In this document: positions 1 through 5,296 of the stretch, piece after piece
Layout of the letters: each line of letters starts with the position of its first letter
How positions within the stretch are numbered: position 1 is the first letter of the stretch
Assembly: GCA_022758935.1 (NCBI GenBank)
Contig: JAEMQG010000138.1
Location: 1 to 12,844, forward strand
Length of the DNA stretch: 12,844 bases
Direction of reading: 5' to 3'
Origin: Candidatus Nitrosopumilus sp.
GTDB lineage: Archaea > Thermoproteota > Nitrososphaeria > Nitrososphaerales > Nitrosopumilaceae
The notes under the pieces: model-generated
What the model was told of the DNA's origin: nothing
What the model saw: only the letters and a program-made list of their open reading frames with translations
Database searches by the model: none
Translations under genes and position numbers: made by a program

Positions 1-82
1 TTCTGATGGAGCAACAGGTCCAGCAGGTGCCGATGGTTCTAATGGAACAAATGGTTCTGATGGAGCAACAGGTCCAGCAGGT
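1..82 (+). repeat. In-frame 54-base repeat in collagen-like gene
   Basis: A 28-base unit at 1-28 recurs identically at 55-82, giving a period of 54 bases (18 codons). It encodes Gly-X-Y triplets. The exact identity at DNA level points to recent repeat expansion or gene conversion. Confidence 0.8.
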
Positions 83-166
83 AGCAGTTGTAGTGTAGAA
101 CAAGTAGGTAACACTGCAGTCATAACTTGTACTGATGGAACTACCGCGACAATCATAGGTCCATAA
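2..166 (+). CDS. Collagen-like repeat protein, C-terminal end (5' partial)
   Basis: The reading frame is open from base 2 and stops at TAA 164-166; the start lies outside the window. The first 27 or so residues are Gly-X-Y triplets of the type DGATGPAG, rich in Ala, Thr, Asn and Asp. They are followed by a short non-collagen tail, SSCSVEQVGNTAVITCTDGT, with two cysteines that could form a disulfide. An 18-codon DNA unit occurs twice with exact identity (bases 1-28 and 55-82). Collagen-like proteins of this build in archaea and bacteria are usually exported or surface-attached and often grow or shrink by repeat slippage. I infer a cell-surface or secreted role; signal peptide and length cannot be judged. 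A T-rich terminator follows directly. Confidence 0.75.
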   Translation, partial: SDGATGPAGADGSNGTNGSDGATGPAGSSCSVEQVGNTAVITCTDGTTATIIGP

Positions 167-184
167 ACTACATAAAATCCAACC

Positions 185-223
185 CCTTTTTTTATTTTTT
201 ATTTTATTAATACTAATTTTTTT
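185..223 (+). terminator. T-tract terminator after the collagen-like gene
   Basis: About 20 bases after the stop codon there are several T runs (187-193, 195-200, 216-223). Archaeal transcription ends efficiently at such T tracts without a hairpin. No strong stem was seen. Confidence 0.5.
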
Positions 224-465
224 CCAAATCTTCAAGTTAATATGAAATTTATATAATTTATTGCAACACTAACAAAGAGTAAGAATCATACAGTAGAATT
301 AAAAAATTGGAAAATGACTTGGCAATAAAAAGAAAGAATAGATAAATTAAAAAATAAAACTGATAATTTAAAAGAATCTATATCGAAAAAGTATATTTCT
401 CAGTTACATAATTTTTCTAAAATCGGTGGGTTGCATTTTTTATATTTAAGAGACACAATTCAATA
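224..465. other. Gene-poor AT-rich stretch
   Basis: No reading frame with coding character was found on either strand. The right end carries the TATA box of the 466-603 frame. Otherwise nothing was recognised. Confidence 0.4.
439..448 (+). promoter_or_regulatory. TATA box for the 466 small ORF
   Basis: TTTATATTTA is centred about 22 bases before the ATG at 466. This spacing fits an archaeal promoter feeding a leaderless or almost leaderless mRNA. Confidence 0.45.
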
Positions 466-603
466 ATGGAAAACGAAGGTAAACCAGATACAGAATTCAA
501 ATGGTGTAGCATCGGGGTTAGATTGTGTTTTGAGTTAGAAAATTTTATTTTAGGAATTCTTAACGCTAAAGAAATAGATGAAAAGACATTTTGGATTTGT
601 TAA
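466..603 (+). CDS. Small unknown protein (45 aa), possibly the front part of a frameshifted gene
   Basis: ATG 466 opens a 45-codon frame ending TAA 601-603; the product begins MENEGKPDTEF and ends KEIDEKTFWIC. I do not recognise the family. A TATA box stands at leaderless distance, which favours a real transcript. The frame that overlaps its end (ATG 578 to TAA 686-688, MKRHFGFVNDYAF...) continues with sensible composition and a hydrophobic end. Removing one T from the TTTT run near 590 would join both into one protein of about 73 residues. This could therefore be a decayed gene, a sequencing error, or two unrelated small frames. There is no conserved motif to decide. Confidence 0.35.
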   Translation: MENEGKPDTEFKWCSIGVRLCFELENFILGILNAKEIDEKTFWIC

Positions 604-930
604 TGATTATGCTTTTCTTGGAATTTCTCAGTATCATTTATCCAGTTTATCTGATGTTGTTTTCTTCATTATAATGACAGTTGCATAAAAACAAGTACAA
701 TCCTATCCAAAATCAGATTATCAAAAACAACATCTGCCATTGTTTTTTAGTCTAGTGTTTAGGATTCATTATTTTCATAAACTTGAATTGAATAAGATCA
801 AAAAGACTATGGTTTTGATATATTACGAATAGACCACCCGGTAAACCACGAATAGAATGGTAGTTTGGCAAAATAGTAAATGTATCACAAAAATATTGAC
901 TTATTTACAGATTAATTCAAGGCAATCTGT
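604..930. other. Intergenic stretch before the left tRNA copy
   Basis: It contains the possible frameshifted tail (578-688) and then about 210 bases without a credible frame. From 901 onward it belongs to the long direct repeat and contains the tRNA promoter. Nothing else was recognised. Confidence 0.4.
901..908 (+). promoter_or_regulatory. TATA box of left tRNA-Ser copy
   Basis: TTATTTAC is centred about 26 bases before the first base of the tRNA, the standard archaeal distance. It is identical to the element before the right copy (5646-5653), because both lie inside the direct repeat. Confidence 0.6.
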
Positions 931-1017
931 GCGGGGATCGCCTAGCTTGGTAGGGCGTGGGATTACTAATCCTATGTCAGCAATGACTCGTGGGTTCAAA
1001 TCCTTCTCCCCGCGCCA
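931..1017 (+). tRNA. tRNA-Ser-like gene with anticodon ACT; probably a decayed copy
   Basis: A complete class II tRNA fold can be drawn: acceptor GCGGGGA (931-937) with TCCCCGC (1007-1013), discriminator G1014, and encoded CCA 1015-1017. The D arm is at 940-956. The anticodon stem is 958-962/970-974 with loop TTACTAA, and the variable arm is GTCA-gcaa-TGAC (976-987). The T arm is at 990-1006 with loop TTCAAAT. The anticodon is ACT (965-967), whereas the right copy has GCT. A34 tRNAs are essentially not used in Archaea. This copy also has a G-U pair in the anticodon stem (959/973) and another in the T stem (992/1004), plus the U-U mismatch (991/1005) shared with the right copy. I read it as a tRNA-Ser(GCU) duplicate drifting out of function. 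Confidence 0.8.
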
Positions 1018-1491
1018 TTGAATCGTGTATATAGTTGAGGCATGAGATTTTGCACTATTTCGCTCTAAAACTAGACATAGGGAATCTATCTTTCAATGAT
1101 AAATGATGACACATTCAAGAAAATATGTCAAAAATGAAGATTTTAACACAATTTTGATTCTTGCTGACATTTCTTTATCAATCCAATCTTCTGCTTTCAA
1201 TTTTTTGGATAATCAAGAATATCCCCGATTCATTCTTTTGCATATTTAATTTATTGATCATGAAGATGTTTGTAATTGGGCTTTCTTTTACTGATTTTTG
1301 TAATTACTCTTTTGTGAAATTATGCTTAATATCGATTGCATAATCTGGTACTACCAAGTCTAGAATTATTTTTGTTTGAATAGAATCAAAGATAATTTTC
1401 TCTCTCATCTGTGAGTTCTTTATCTGGAAAGAAAGATAGAGACACTTTCTTTTACCAAATAGAAAAATACAGGTCAGATGACTAGATAATA
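1018..1491. other. Non-coding stretch between left tRNA copy and the 66-aa gene
   Basis: The first ~130 bases (to about 1137) are homologous to 2047-2165. A TATA-like element (TGTATATAG, 1026-1034) lies just after the tRNA in all three repeat copies. The remainder is AT-rich; a 60-codon frame at 1161-1343 has a random-looking composition and was not called. Confidence 0.4.
1463..1470 (+). promoter_or_regulatory. Possible TATA box for the 66-aa gene
   Basis: AAAAATAC is centred about 25 bases before ATG 1492, the spacing expected for a leaderless transcript. The match to the TATA consensus is moderate. Confidence 0.35.
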
Positions 1492-1692
1492 ATGGTAAAC
1501 CCACTGGATATGACACTTGAAGCATTACAGAACCTACAGGATGCAATAGATGAAATAAAAGTGAGAAAAAACATCACCTCAGAAAAAGAAACGCTTCAAG
1601 ATTATGACCAGATCATAAACCATCTTGAGGATTCTATATCAGATATGATTAATGCTGTTGTAATATTTCAGAAGTATGAAAAGGCTTTGTGA
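1492..1692 (+). CDS. Small helical protein of unknown function (66 aa)
   Basis: The product, starting MVNPLDMTLEALQNL, is charged and hydrophilic with heptad-like spacing of Leu/Ile across residues 8-60, so one or two amphipathic helices or a short coiled coil are likely. No catalytic or metal motif is visible and I do not recognise the family. ATG 1492 is preferred because of the TATA-like box 25 bases upstream; the ATG at residue 7 is an alternative. It lies inside the 1.0 kb segment between the left tRNA copy and the 2037 repeat. Its 3' end overlaps the convergent small gene at 1649-1822 by 44 bases, which is unusual and means one of the two may not be real. Confidence 0.5.
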   Translation: MVNPLDMTLEALQNLQDAIDEIKVRKNITSEKETLQDYDQIINHLEDSISDMINAVVIFQKYEKAL

Positions 1693-1822
1693 ATGAATCT
1701 ATTGTCCCAAAATAATTACAGTTTTTGCACCTGTAAAATGCAGTTCCGCTTGAATGTGTTGCAATTGCCTCAGGTTCATTCTTTGAGCATTCCTGTTTGA
1801 AATAGTCGTGCTTACTTGGCAT
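1649..1822 (-). CDS. Small Cys-containing zinc-ribbon-like protein (57 aa)
   Basis: Starting at ATG 1822 the product begins MPSKHDYFKQECSKNEPEAI and contains a CKNC knuckle (Cys32, Cys35), an upstream Cys12, and His23 and His49. This resembles half of a zinc ribbon or a one-zinc knuckle, so a small nucleic-acid- or protein-binding role is possible but unproven. An ATG five codons upstream (1837) exists, but a good TATA element (TTAAATAC, 1843-1850 minus) sits about 24 bases before ATG 1822 and supports the shorter form as a leaderless gene. It lies in the 1.0 kb inter-repeat segment, tail to tail with and overlapping the 66-aa gene. Confidence 0.55.
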   Translation of the reverse strand: MPSKHDYFKQECSKNEPEAIATHSSGTAFYRCKNCNYFGTIDSFTKPFHTSEILQQH

Positions 1823-1837
1823 GTTTATTATACACAA

Positions 1838-2036
1838 AATTTGTATTTAATCTTGATCATAATTCATGCTCTGTTAACTATTCCCAACAATACAGTATCA
1901 TTAAGACATGATTTCAATTATTATCGAAAGTCAGTTTTTCACTTTTTAAATTCTTACACTCTTTTTTTCCACCTCCTCATTTCTTAGAATGAAAATTTAC
2001 CCCGCTAAAGCGCACAATCTACCCACCTGACTATAT
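1838..2036. other. Intergenic stretch up to the partial tRNA repeat
   Basis: Contains the promoter above and a T tract near 1962-1970. No credible gene was found. The sequence changes abruptly to the tRNA-derived repeat at 2037. Confidence 0.4.
1843..1850 (-). promoter_or_regulatory. TATA box of the zinc-ribbon-like gene
   Basis: On the minus strand TTAAATAC is centred about 24 bases before ATG 1822. This decides the start codon over the ATG at 1837, which is too close to the box. Confidence 0.5.
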
Positions 2037-2165
2037 TCCCCGCGCCATTGAATCGTGTATATAGTTGGGGCATGGGATTTTGCACTAATTCCATCTAAAA
2101 TTAGGCATAGGATACATATCTTTCAAATAATATATCGATGACACATTCAAGAAAATATATCTAAA
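2037..2165 (+). repeat. Partial third copy of the repeat, starting at the tRNA acceptor 3' strand
   Basis: 2037-2047 is the last 11 bases of the tRNA-Ser including CCA (TCCCCGCGCCA). The following ~120 bases align with 1018-1137, with scattered substitutions and small indels; about the first 40 of these also match after the right copy (5763-5801). Bases upstream of 2037 do not resemble the rest of the tRNA. A break at the 3' end of a tRNA is the usual signature of an integrated element's attachment site. No integrase is nearby. Confidence 0.75.
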
Positions 2166-2169
2166 AAAA

Positions 2170-2207
2170 TATATTTTAAAAATATACATATCTATTATTT
2201 TAAAATA
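2170..2207. repeat. Two AT-only palindromes
   Basis: TATATTTT-A-AAAATATA at 2170-2186 and TATTTTAAAATA at 2196-2207 are perfect inverted repeats in an almost pure A/T stretch. They could be an easily melted or bent site beside the 2037 repeat, or chance in AT-rich DNA. Confidence 0.5.
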
Positions 2208-2480
2208 TATAAAAATAAATTCATTGTACATCATCCAACATCTTATGAAATGCAGTATTCGTTGAATCCAAAAATGCTTGAAGAGATAAGAAAAATAACT
2301 AAAGATTTCAGTTGATGTTTGTATGAGCAACATTTGTCTTAATTGTTAGAAAACTAGTATAGTAATATCATTACTGATAGAAACAATAATTGTAAATAAT
2401 ATGATCATCAGCATTTCATACACTAATTATTATTTTCGTATATTTGAATCCCGTATTTTACAAATGTAAAGTGCTTGTTT
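2208..2480. other. Intergenic stretch before the BNR gene
   Basis: No confident gene. On the plus strand a frame open from 2142 to TGA 2313-2315 ends with an amphipathic-looking stretch from ATG 2250 (MQYSLNPKMLEEIRKITKDF), which may be the remnant of a gene tail. Nothing else was recognised. Confidence 0.35.
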
Positions 2481-2488
2481 TTTATATC
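2481..2488 (+). promoter_or_regulatory. TATA box of the BNR-repeat gene
   Basis: TTTATATC is centred about 33 bases before the TTG start at 2518, predicting a transcript start near 2511 and a leader of only a few bases. Confidence 0.5.
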
Positions 2489-2517
2489 CTATCTATAGAA
2501 CACAACGTGATAATATT

Positions 2518-3426
2518 TTGAAGAGAAAATCTCCAAAGAAACTTCTTATTCTGATTGGAATTGTAATAATTGGAATCGCAATAGCTTTTAGCTTTAATTC
2601 TAATGATCATAAACCTACAACAACAGACACAAGAACAGTTGAATGGCGTCACGTTCATGGAATAGGCGTTGATCCTACTGATTCTAGTATTTTGTATATT
2701 GCAACGCATGGAGATTTTTACCAAAGCAAAAATGGTGCCCTACCAGTAAAAGTAGGCAAAGTAAGAGCAGACTATATGGCATTTAATGCACCACATAACA
2801 AAGATTCTCCTTTGTATGCAAGTGGGCATCCTTCATCTGGTGGAAACACTGGACTAATCAAAAGTACTGATGGTGGAGTAACCTGGCAACAGATTGCAAA
2901 AGTGTTAGACCCAGCAGTTGATTTTCACGCCATGACGCTAAGCAAAAGTGATCCCAATTTGATTTTGGGTTTTGATAGTGGCGGTAGAGGATTGTTCAAA
3001 ACAAATGATGCTGGAAAAACATGGAATAATCTAGAGTATCCTGAATACATTTCTGCACTAGCAATTTCTCCTGATGATTCTCAAATATTTGCAGGAACAG
3101 GAAACGGGATTTACAATTCTAATGATGCTGGAAAAACTTGGAATCATATTGCATACAAAGGATTGACCGTATTAGCTATGAATTTTGATGATGAAGGAAT
3201 TTTGTTTGCATCGGTGGATACGTTTGGTTTGGTTCGTTCAGATGATCTTGGAGCAACTTGGAAAGATTTACCAGACATTGATCTTACAGTTACCAATATT
3301 GCTTTTGATTCGCCAAATAAAATACTCTATGTAGGCGGATTTTCATCTGGAGGGTTTCAAGAAGTCTACAAGCTTCCATATGATGTAACATCATACGAAC
3401 TAATTGGTACAAACAAGGGACTCTGA
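2518..3426 (+). CDS. Membrane-anchored BNR/Asp-box beta-propeller protein (302 aa)
   Basis: The start is TTG 2518, chosen because it directly precedes a Lys/Arg-rich stretch and a single hydrophobic segment (residues 9-25). That segment acts as a signal anchor, so the rest should lie outside the membrane. The body carries four Asp boxes of the form S/T-x-D-x-G-x-x-W at residues 116-123, 162-169, 201-208 and 241-248, the mark of sialidase/VPS10-like propellers. The front has a His-rich part (HVHGIG at 45-50, His64) seen in the bacterial F510_1955-type BNR proteins, from memory. Sialidase active-site residues are not evident, so glycosidase activity is doubtful; a binding or sensing role is more likely. 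It converges on the metal/redox cluster with only 25 bases between, inside the tRNA repeats, and probably belongs with it. Confidence 0.8.
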   Translation: MKRKSPKKLLILIGIVIIGIAIAFSFNSNDHKPTTTDTRTVEWRHVHGIGVDPTDSSILYIATHGDFYQSKNGALPVKVGKVRADYMAFNAPHNKDSPLYASGHPSSGGNTGLIKSTDGGVTWQQIAKVLDPAVDFHAMTLSKSDPNLILGFDSGGRGLFKTNDAGKTWNNLEYPEYISALAISPDDSQIFAGTGNGIYNSNDAGKTWNHIAYKGLTVLAMNFDDEGILFASVDTFGLVRSDDLGATWKDLPDIDLTVTNIAFDSPNKILYVGGFSSGGFQEVYKLPYDVTSYELIGTNKGL

Positions 3427-3451
3427 TTATATAATTCAAATTATTGTATCT

Positions 3452-3868
3452 TTAATCTGACAGCGATTCAATTCTACCTGCATGTTTTTCCTTGTACAAA
3501 GTTCTACATGACCCACAACAAAAGAATCTCTCATACTGACCAAACTTCAACACATGGGGCTTGCCTGATATTTCACCTTCGCAATAATCACAATTAGCTT
3601 TTAGTGAAAGACCACTTTTAATCTGATTTTCTGTCACTTTCAAGTTTGTACTTGATAATTCCTTTTGCAGTTTTTTATCAACTAGCTTTTCATCTAGTAT
3701 TGGAGAAATTGATTTGATAAATCCAAGGTTTACCAATCTTTGGTATCTTGATTTTATAGTTGGTGTGCTTACTGACAACTCCCTTGATATGTGTCTAAAT
3801 GACTTGCGCCCATCACTCATCAGTGATTTTATTATAGATACATCCAAATCATCTAACTTGTGTGCCAA
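3452..3868 (-). CDS. AsnC/Lrp-type transcription regulator with C-terminal TRASH metal-binding domain (138 aa)
   Basis: Residues 4-55 (LDDLDVSIIKSLMSDGRKSF...) form an AsnC/Lrp-type helix-turn-helix. Instead of the usual RAM ligand domain there is a linker and a TRASH domain at about 92-128, with Cys93-x2-Cys96 and the pair Cys117/Cys118-x2-Cys121 followed by YKEKH. TRASH domains bind heavy metals, and archaeal HTH-TRASH proteins such as CopR/CopT-type regulators of Sulfolobales control copper genes. I infer a copper or soft-metal sensor for the adjacent redoxin, YHS and CcdA-like genes. The start is TTG 3868: a TATA box (TTAAATAT, 3890-3897 minus) is centred about 25 bases upstream, so this gene has its own leaderless promoter in the 53-base gap behind the thioredoxin-like gene. 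Confidence 0.85.
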   Translation of the reverse strand: MAHKLDDLDVSIIKSLMSDGRKSFRHISRELSVSTPTIKSRYQRLVNLGFIKSISPILDEKLVDKKLQKELSSTNLKVTENQIKSGLSLKANCDYCEGEISGKPHVLKFGQYERFFCCGSCRTLYKEKHAGRIESLSD

Positions 3869-3889
3869 TAATCAATTTCCAGTGTATGG

Positions 3890-3897
3890 ATATTTAA
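3890..3897 (-). promoter_or_regulatory. TATA box of the AsnC-TRASH regulator
   Basis: TTAAATAT on the minus strand is centred about 25 bases before TTG 3868. Between box and start is CCA-tacac-TGG (3879-3889), a short inverted repeat that might be an autoregulatory operator; the arms are too short to be sure. Confidence 0.5.
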
Positions 3898-3921
3898 CAA
3901 TTGGACTTTACAAATGACAGC

Positions 3922-4149
3922 TCATCTTTGAGACAATTTGCTGATTAACTCTTTTTTGGATGGAATACCCACAAATTCCAGTTTATCATTAATTACTATT
4001 CCCGGTGCAGTAAATATTGGATATTTTTCTAGATATTCTGGGTTTTCAGTAACATCAATAACATCATATGATACACCAATATCGTCAAAGATTTTTTCCA
4101 CTATACTACAATTGGAACATGCAGGAGTCGTCAGAATTTCAATTTTCAT
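3922..4149 (-). CDS. Small thioredoxin/glutaredoxin-like protein (75 aa)
   Basis: Begins MKIEILTTPACSNCSIVEKI. The redox motif Cys11-Ser-Asn-Cys14 follows the first beta strand, and a TAPG stretch at 48-51 supplies the cis-proline typical of the thioredoxin fold. The length matches archaeal mini-thioredoxins of the MTH895/glutaredoxin-like type. It has no signal peptide, so it should act in the cytoplasm, passing electrons to or from a partner. The ATG lies two bases after the stop of the YHS gene, so it is the third gene of a CcdA-like, YHS, redoxin operon. A reasonable model is that it donates electrons through the CcdA-like membrane protein, or relieves metal from thiols. Confidence 0.85.
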   Translation of the reverse strand: MKIEILTTPACSNCSIVEKIFDDIGVSYDVIDVTENPEYLEKYPIFTAPGIVINDKLEFVGIPSKKELISKLSQR

Positions 4150-4151
4150 GA

Positions 4152-4283
4152 TTACTCAAATTGATCAGGGTTTTGCTCAAAAGCCCATCTGCAGCTTGCA
4201 CAACAAAAATAGTATTTCTTGCCTTTGTGTTCTATATGATCATGTTTTTCATCAATTTCCATCCCGCATACTGGATCTTTCAT
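4152..4283 (-). CDS. YHS-domain metal-binding protein (43 aa)
   Basis: The gene is very short but clear. It begins MKDPVCGMEIDEKHD and continues with KKYYFCCASCRWAFEQNP, an almost complete YHS domain with Cys6 in PVCGM and Cys27, Cys28 and Cys31. YHS domains bind soft metals and are found in copper ATPases, in mercury operons and next to metal transporters. The ATG overlaps the stop of the CcdA-like gene (ATGA, 4280-4283), and the stop is two bases before the redoxin start. This indicates translational coupling. It could act as a small cytoplasmic metal chaperone. The Cys pattern (CCxxC) echoes the TRASH half of the regulator downstream, so both may bind the same metal. Confidence 0.88.
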   Translation of the reverse strand: MKDPVCGMEIDEKHDHIEHKGKKYYFCCASCRWAFEQNPDQFE

Positions 4284-5275
4284 AATGTAACTTTCATACT
4301 CCTGTTGTTTTTGAAATACCATATTATTGGAAATATGATCAAACCCGCAAACATTATTGGAACAATGTAATTTGGAATTATAAAATTATACGGATTTTGA
4401 TGTACGTGTTGTCCTATGTGAAATTCAACAGGTAATCCGGTCATCGATATTAGATTAATCCAACCAAGATGCACTATTGTACCTTCATACCAAACATGTC
4501 CTCCCGGAATACCATTAATTATTAAAAATGCACCAATCAAAACAAGCATCCATCCTGTAATCTTTTCTACTTTGATTCTGTTTGTTGTTAATCCTTTTGT
4601 AGCATTTACTCCAAGTACGGCAAGAAGTGAAAACAAAATCAAAGGTATTGCTCTTCCAACACCATGCACAAGACCCAATGAAGAACCAATCTCCAAACTT
4701 CCAGTCCCTGCGATGTAAATTAAAAGCCAGTAAAACATTGGATTTGGACATCCAACTCCGGCATTACCAAGTAAAATACCCATCAGATATGACTTTACAT
4801 ATTCGCCTCTATTTTGAATAAATTTAGGTGTCTTGGAATATGTTGGCATTTTAAATGTGATCAATTTTAGCTGCGATAAACCAAAAACAAATCCTGCAAT
4901 TCCAGCTATCAAAAACATTATTGTGGAGAACTGATCAAGGGATGCAGTTTTTCCAATTGTTGCCACAGCTAAACCATACAAAGTTATGGTTGTGGTCAGT
5001 CCTGCACCAAATAATATGGCCATGCTCAAACCCTTTTTGTATCCTTTTCCCATGCTTAATGGAATTATGATAAACACTAGTGGAAGTGTACAGGGTAAAA
5101 TAATCATTGAAAGGCCAGCAACATAAGCGATAATCAACCAAGATGAATACGAAAATTCACTTCCAGATTTTACAGCAAGATCACTAGTTAATGAAAAGAT
5201 TATTCCAAGAAAGATAAATGAGAACAAGACAAATGCCAGAATGACGCCGGATTTTTTGACAAGTATGGTTGACAT
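4280..5275 (-). CDS. CcdA/DsbD-like transmembrane thiol-redox protein with extra His-rich C-terminal region
   Basis: About eight hydrophobic segments are seen. Two membrane-embedded cysteines lie in the family context: PCTLP (Cys69 counting from the GTG at 5296) and GVGCPNP (Cys183), with HGVGRAIP at 211-218. Proteins of the CcdA/DsbD family carry reducing power from cytoplasmic thioredoxin across the membrane; here the mini-thioredoxin two genes downstream is an obvious partner. After the core, residues 262-306 form a loop with five histidines (GGHVWYEG, H276, EFHIGQHVH), then one more helix. This looks like an outward metal site and is not typical of CcdA. ATG 5275 is preferred; an in-frame GTG at 5296 would add seven residues, and neither has a clear Shine-Dalgarno. 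It is the first gene of the operon. Confidence 0.8.
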   Translation of the reverse strand: MSTILVKKSGVILAFVLFSFIFLGIIFSLTSDLAVKSGSEFSYSSWLIIAYVAGLSMIILPCTLPLVFIIIPLSMGKGYKKGLSMAILFGAGLTTTITLYGLAVATIGKTASLDQFSTIMFLIAGIAGFVFGLSQLKLITFKMPTYSKTPKFIQNRGEYVKSYLMGILLGNAGVGCPNPMFYWLLIYIAGTGSLEIGSSLGLVHGVGRAIPLILFSLLAVLGVNATKGLTTNRIKVEKITGWMLVLIGAFLIINGIPGGHVWYEGTIVHLGWINLISMTGLPVEFHIGQHVHQNPYNFIIPNYIVPIMFAGLIIFPIIWYFKNNRSMKVTL

Positions 5276-5296
5276 AACTTTGTAATGATACACCAC

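Larger units (their letters stand above)
901..1056 (+). repeat. Long direct repeat, copy 1 (promoter, tRNA-Ser and downstream flank)
   Basis: This 156-base unit matches 5646-5801 in the same orientation with six differences that I counted, all transitions. It covers 30 bases of promoter, the whole tRNA and about 40 bases downstream. The downstream part also matches the third copy at 2037. See the finding on attachment-like scars. Confidence 0.9.

Noticed and set aside
1161..1343. 60-codon plus-strand frame
   Set aside because: Random hydrophobic composition, no promoter at a sensible distance, and no recognisable feature.
1978..2047. tRNA-like sequence on the minus strand (GCGGGGA start followed by GTCAGGTGGGTAGA resembling a D arm)
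   Set aside because: The GCGGGGA is simply the complement of the tRNA acceptor 3' end in the repeat. The spacing to the D-like part is wrong, and no anticodon arm or T loop follows.
2085..2333. 82-codon minus-strand frame rich in Phe, Ile and Tyr
   Set aside because: Composition is what nearly pure A/T DNA gives by chance. It runs through the repeat and the AT palindromes and has no motif.
2518..3426. Sialidase or other glycosidase assignment for the BNR protein
   Set aside because: Only Asp-box propeller repeats are present; the catalytic Arg triad and Tyr/Glu pair of sialidases cannot be placed.
3938..4285. 115-codon plus-strand frame opposite the thioredoxin-like and YHS genes
   Set aside because: It is antisense to two well-supported genes with clear Cys motifs and has no coding features of its own.
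4280..5296. Cytochrome c biogenesis role for the CcdA-like protein
   Set aside because: No other cytochrome c maturation gene is nearby and the neighbours are metal and redoxin genes, so only the thiol-transfer family membership is kept.
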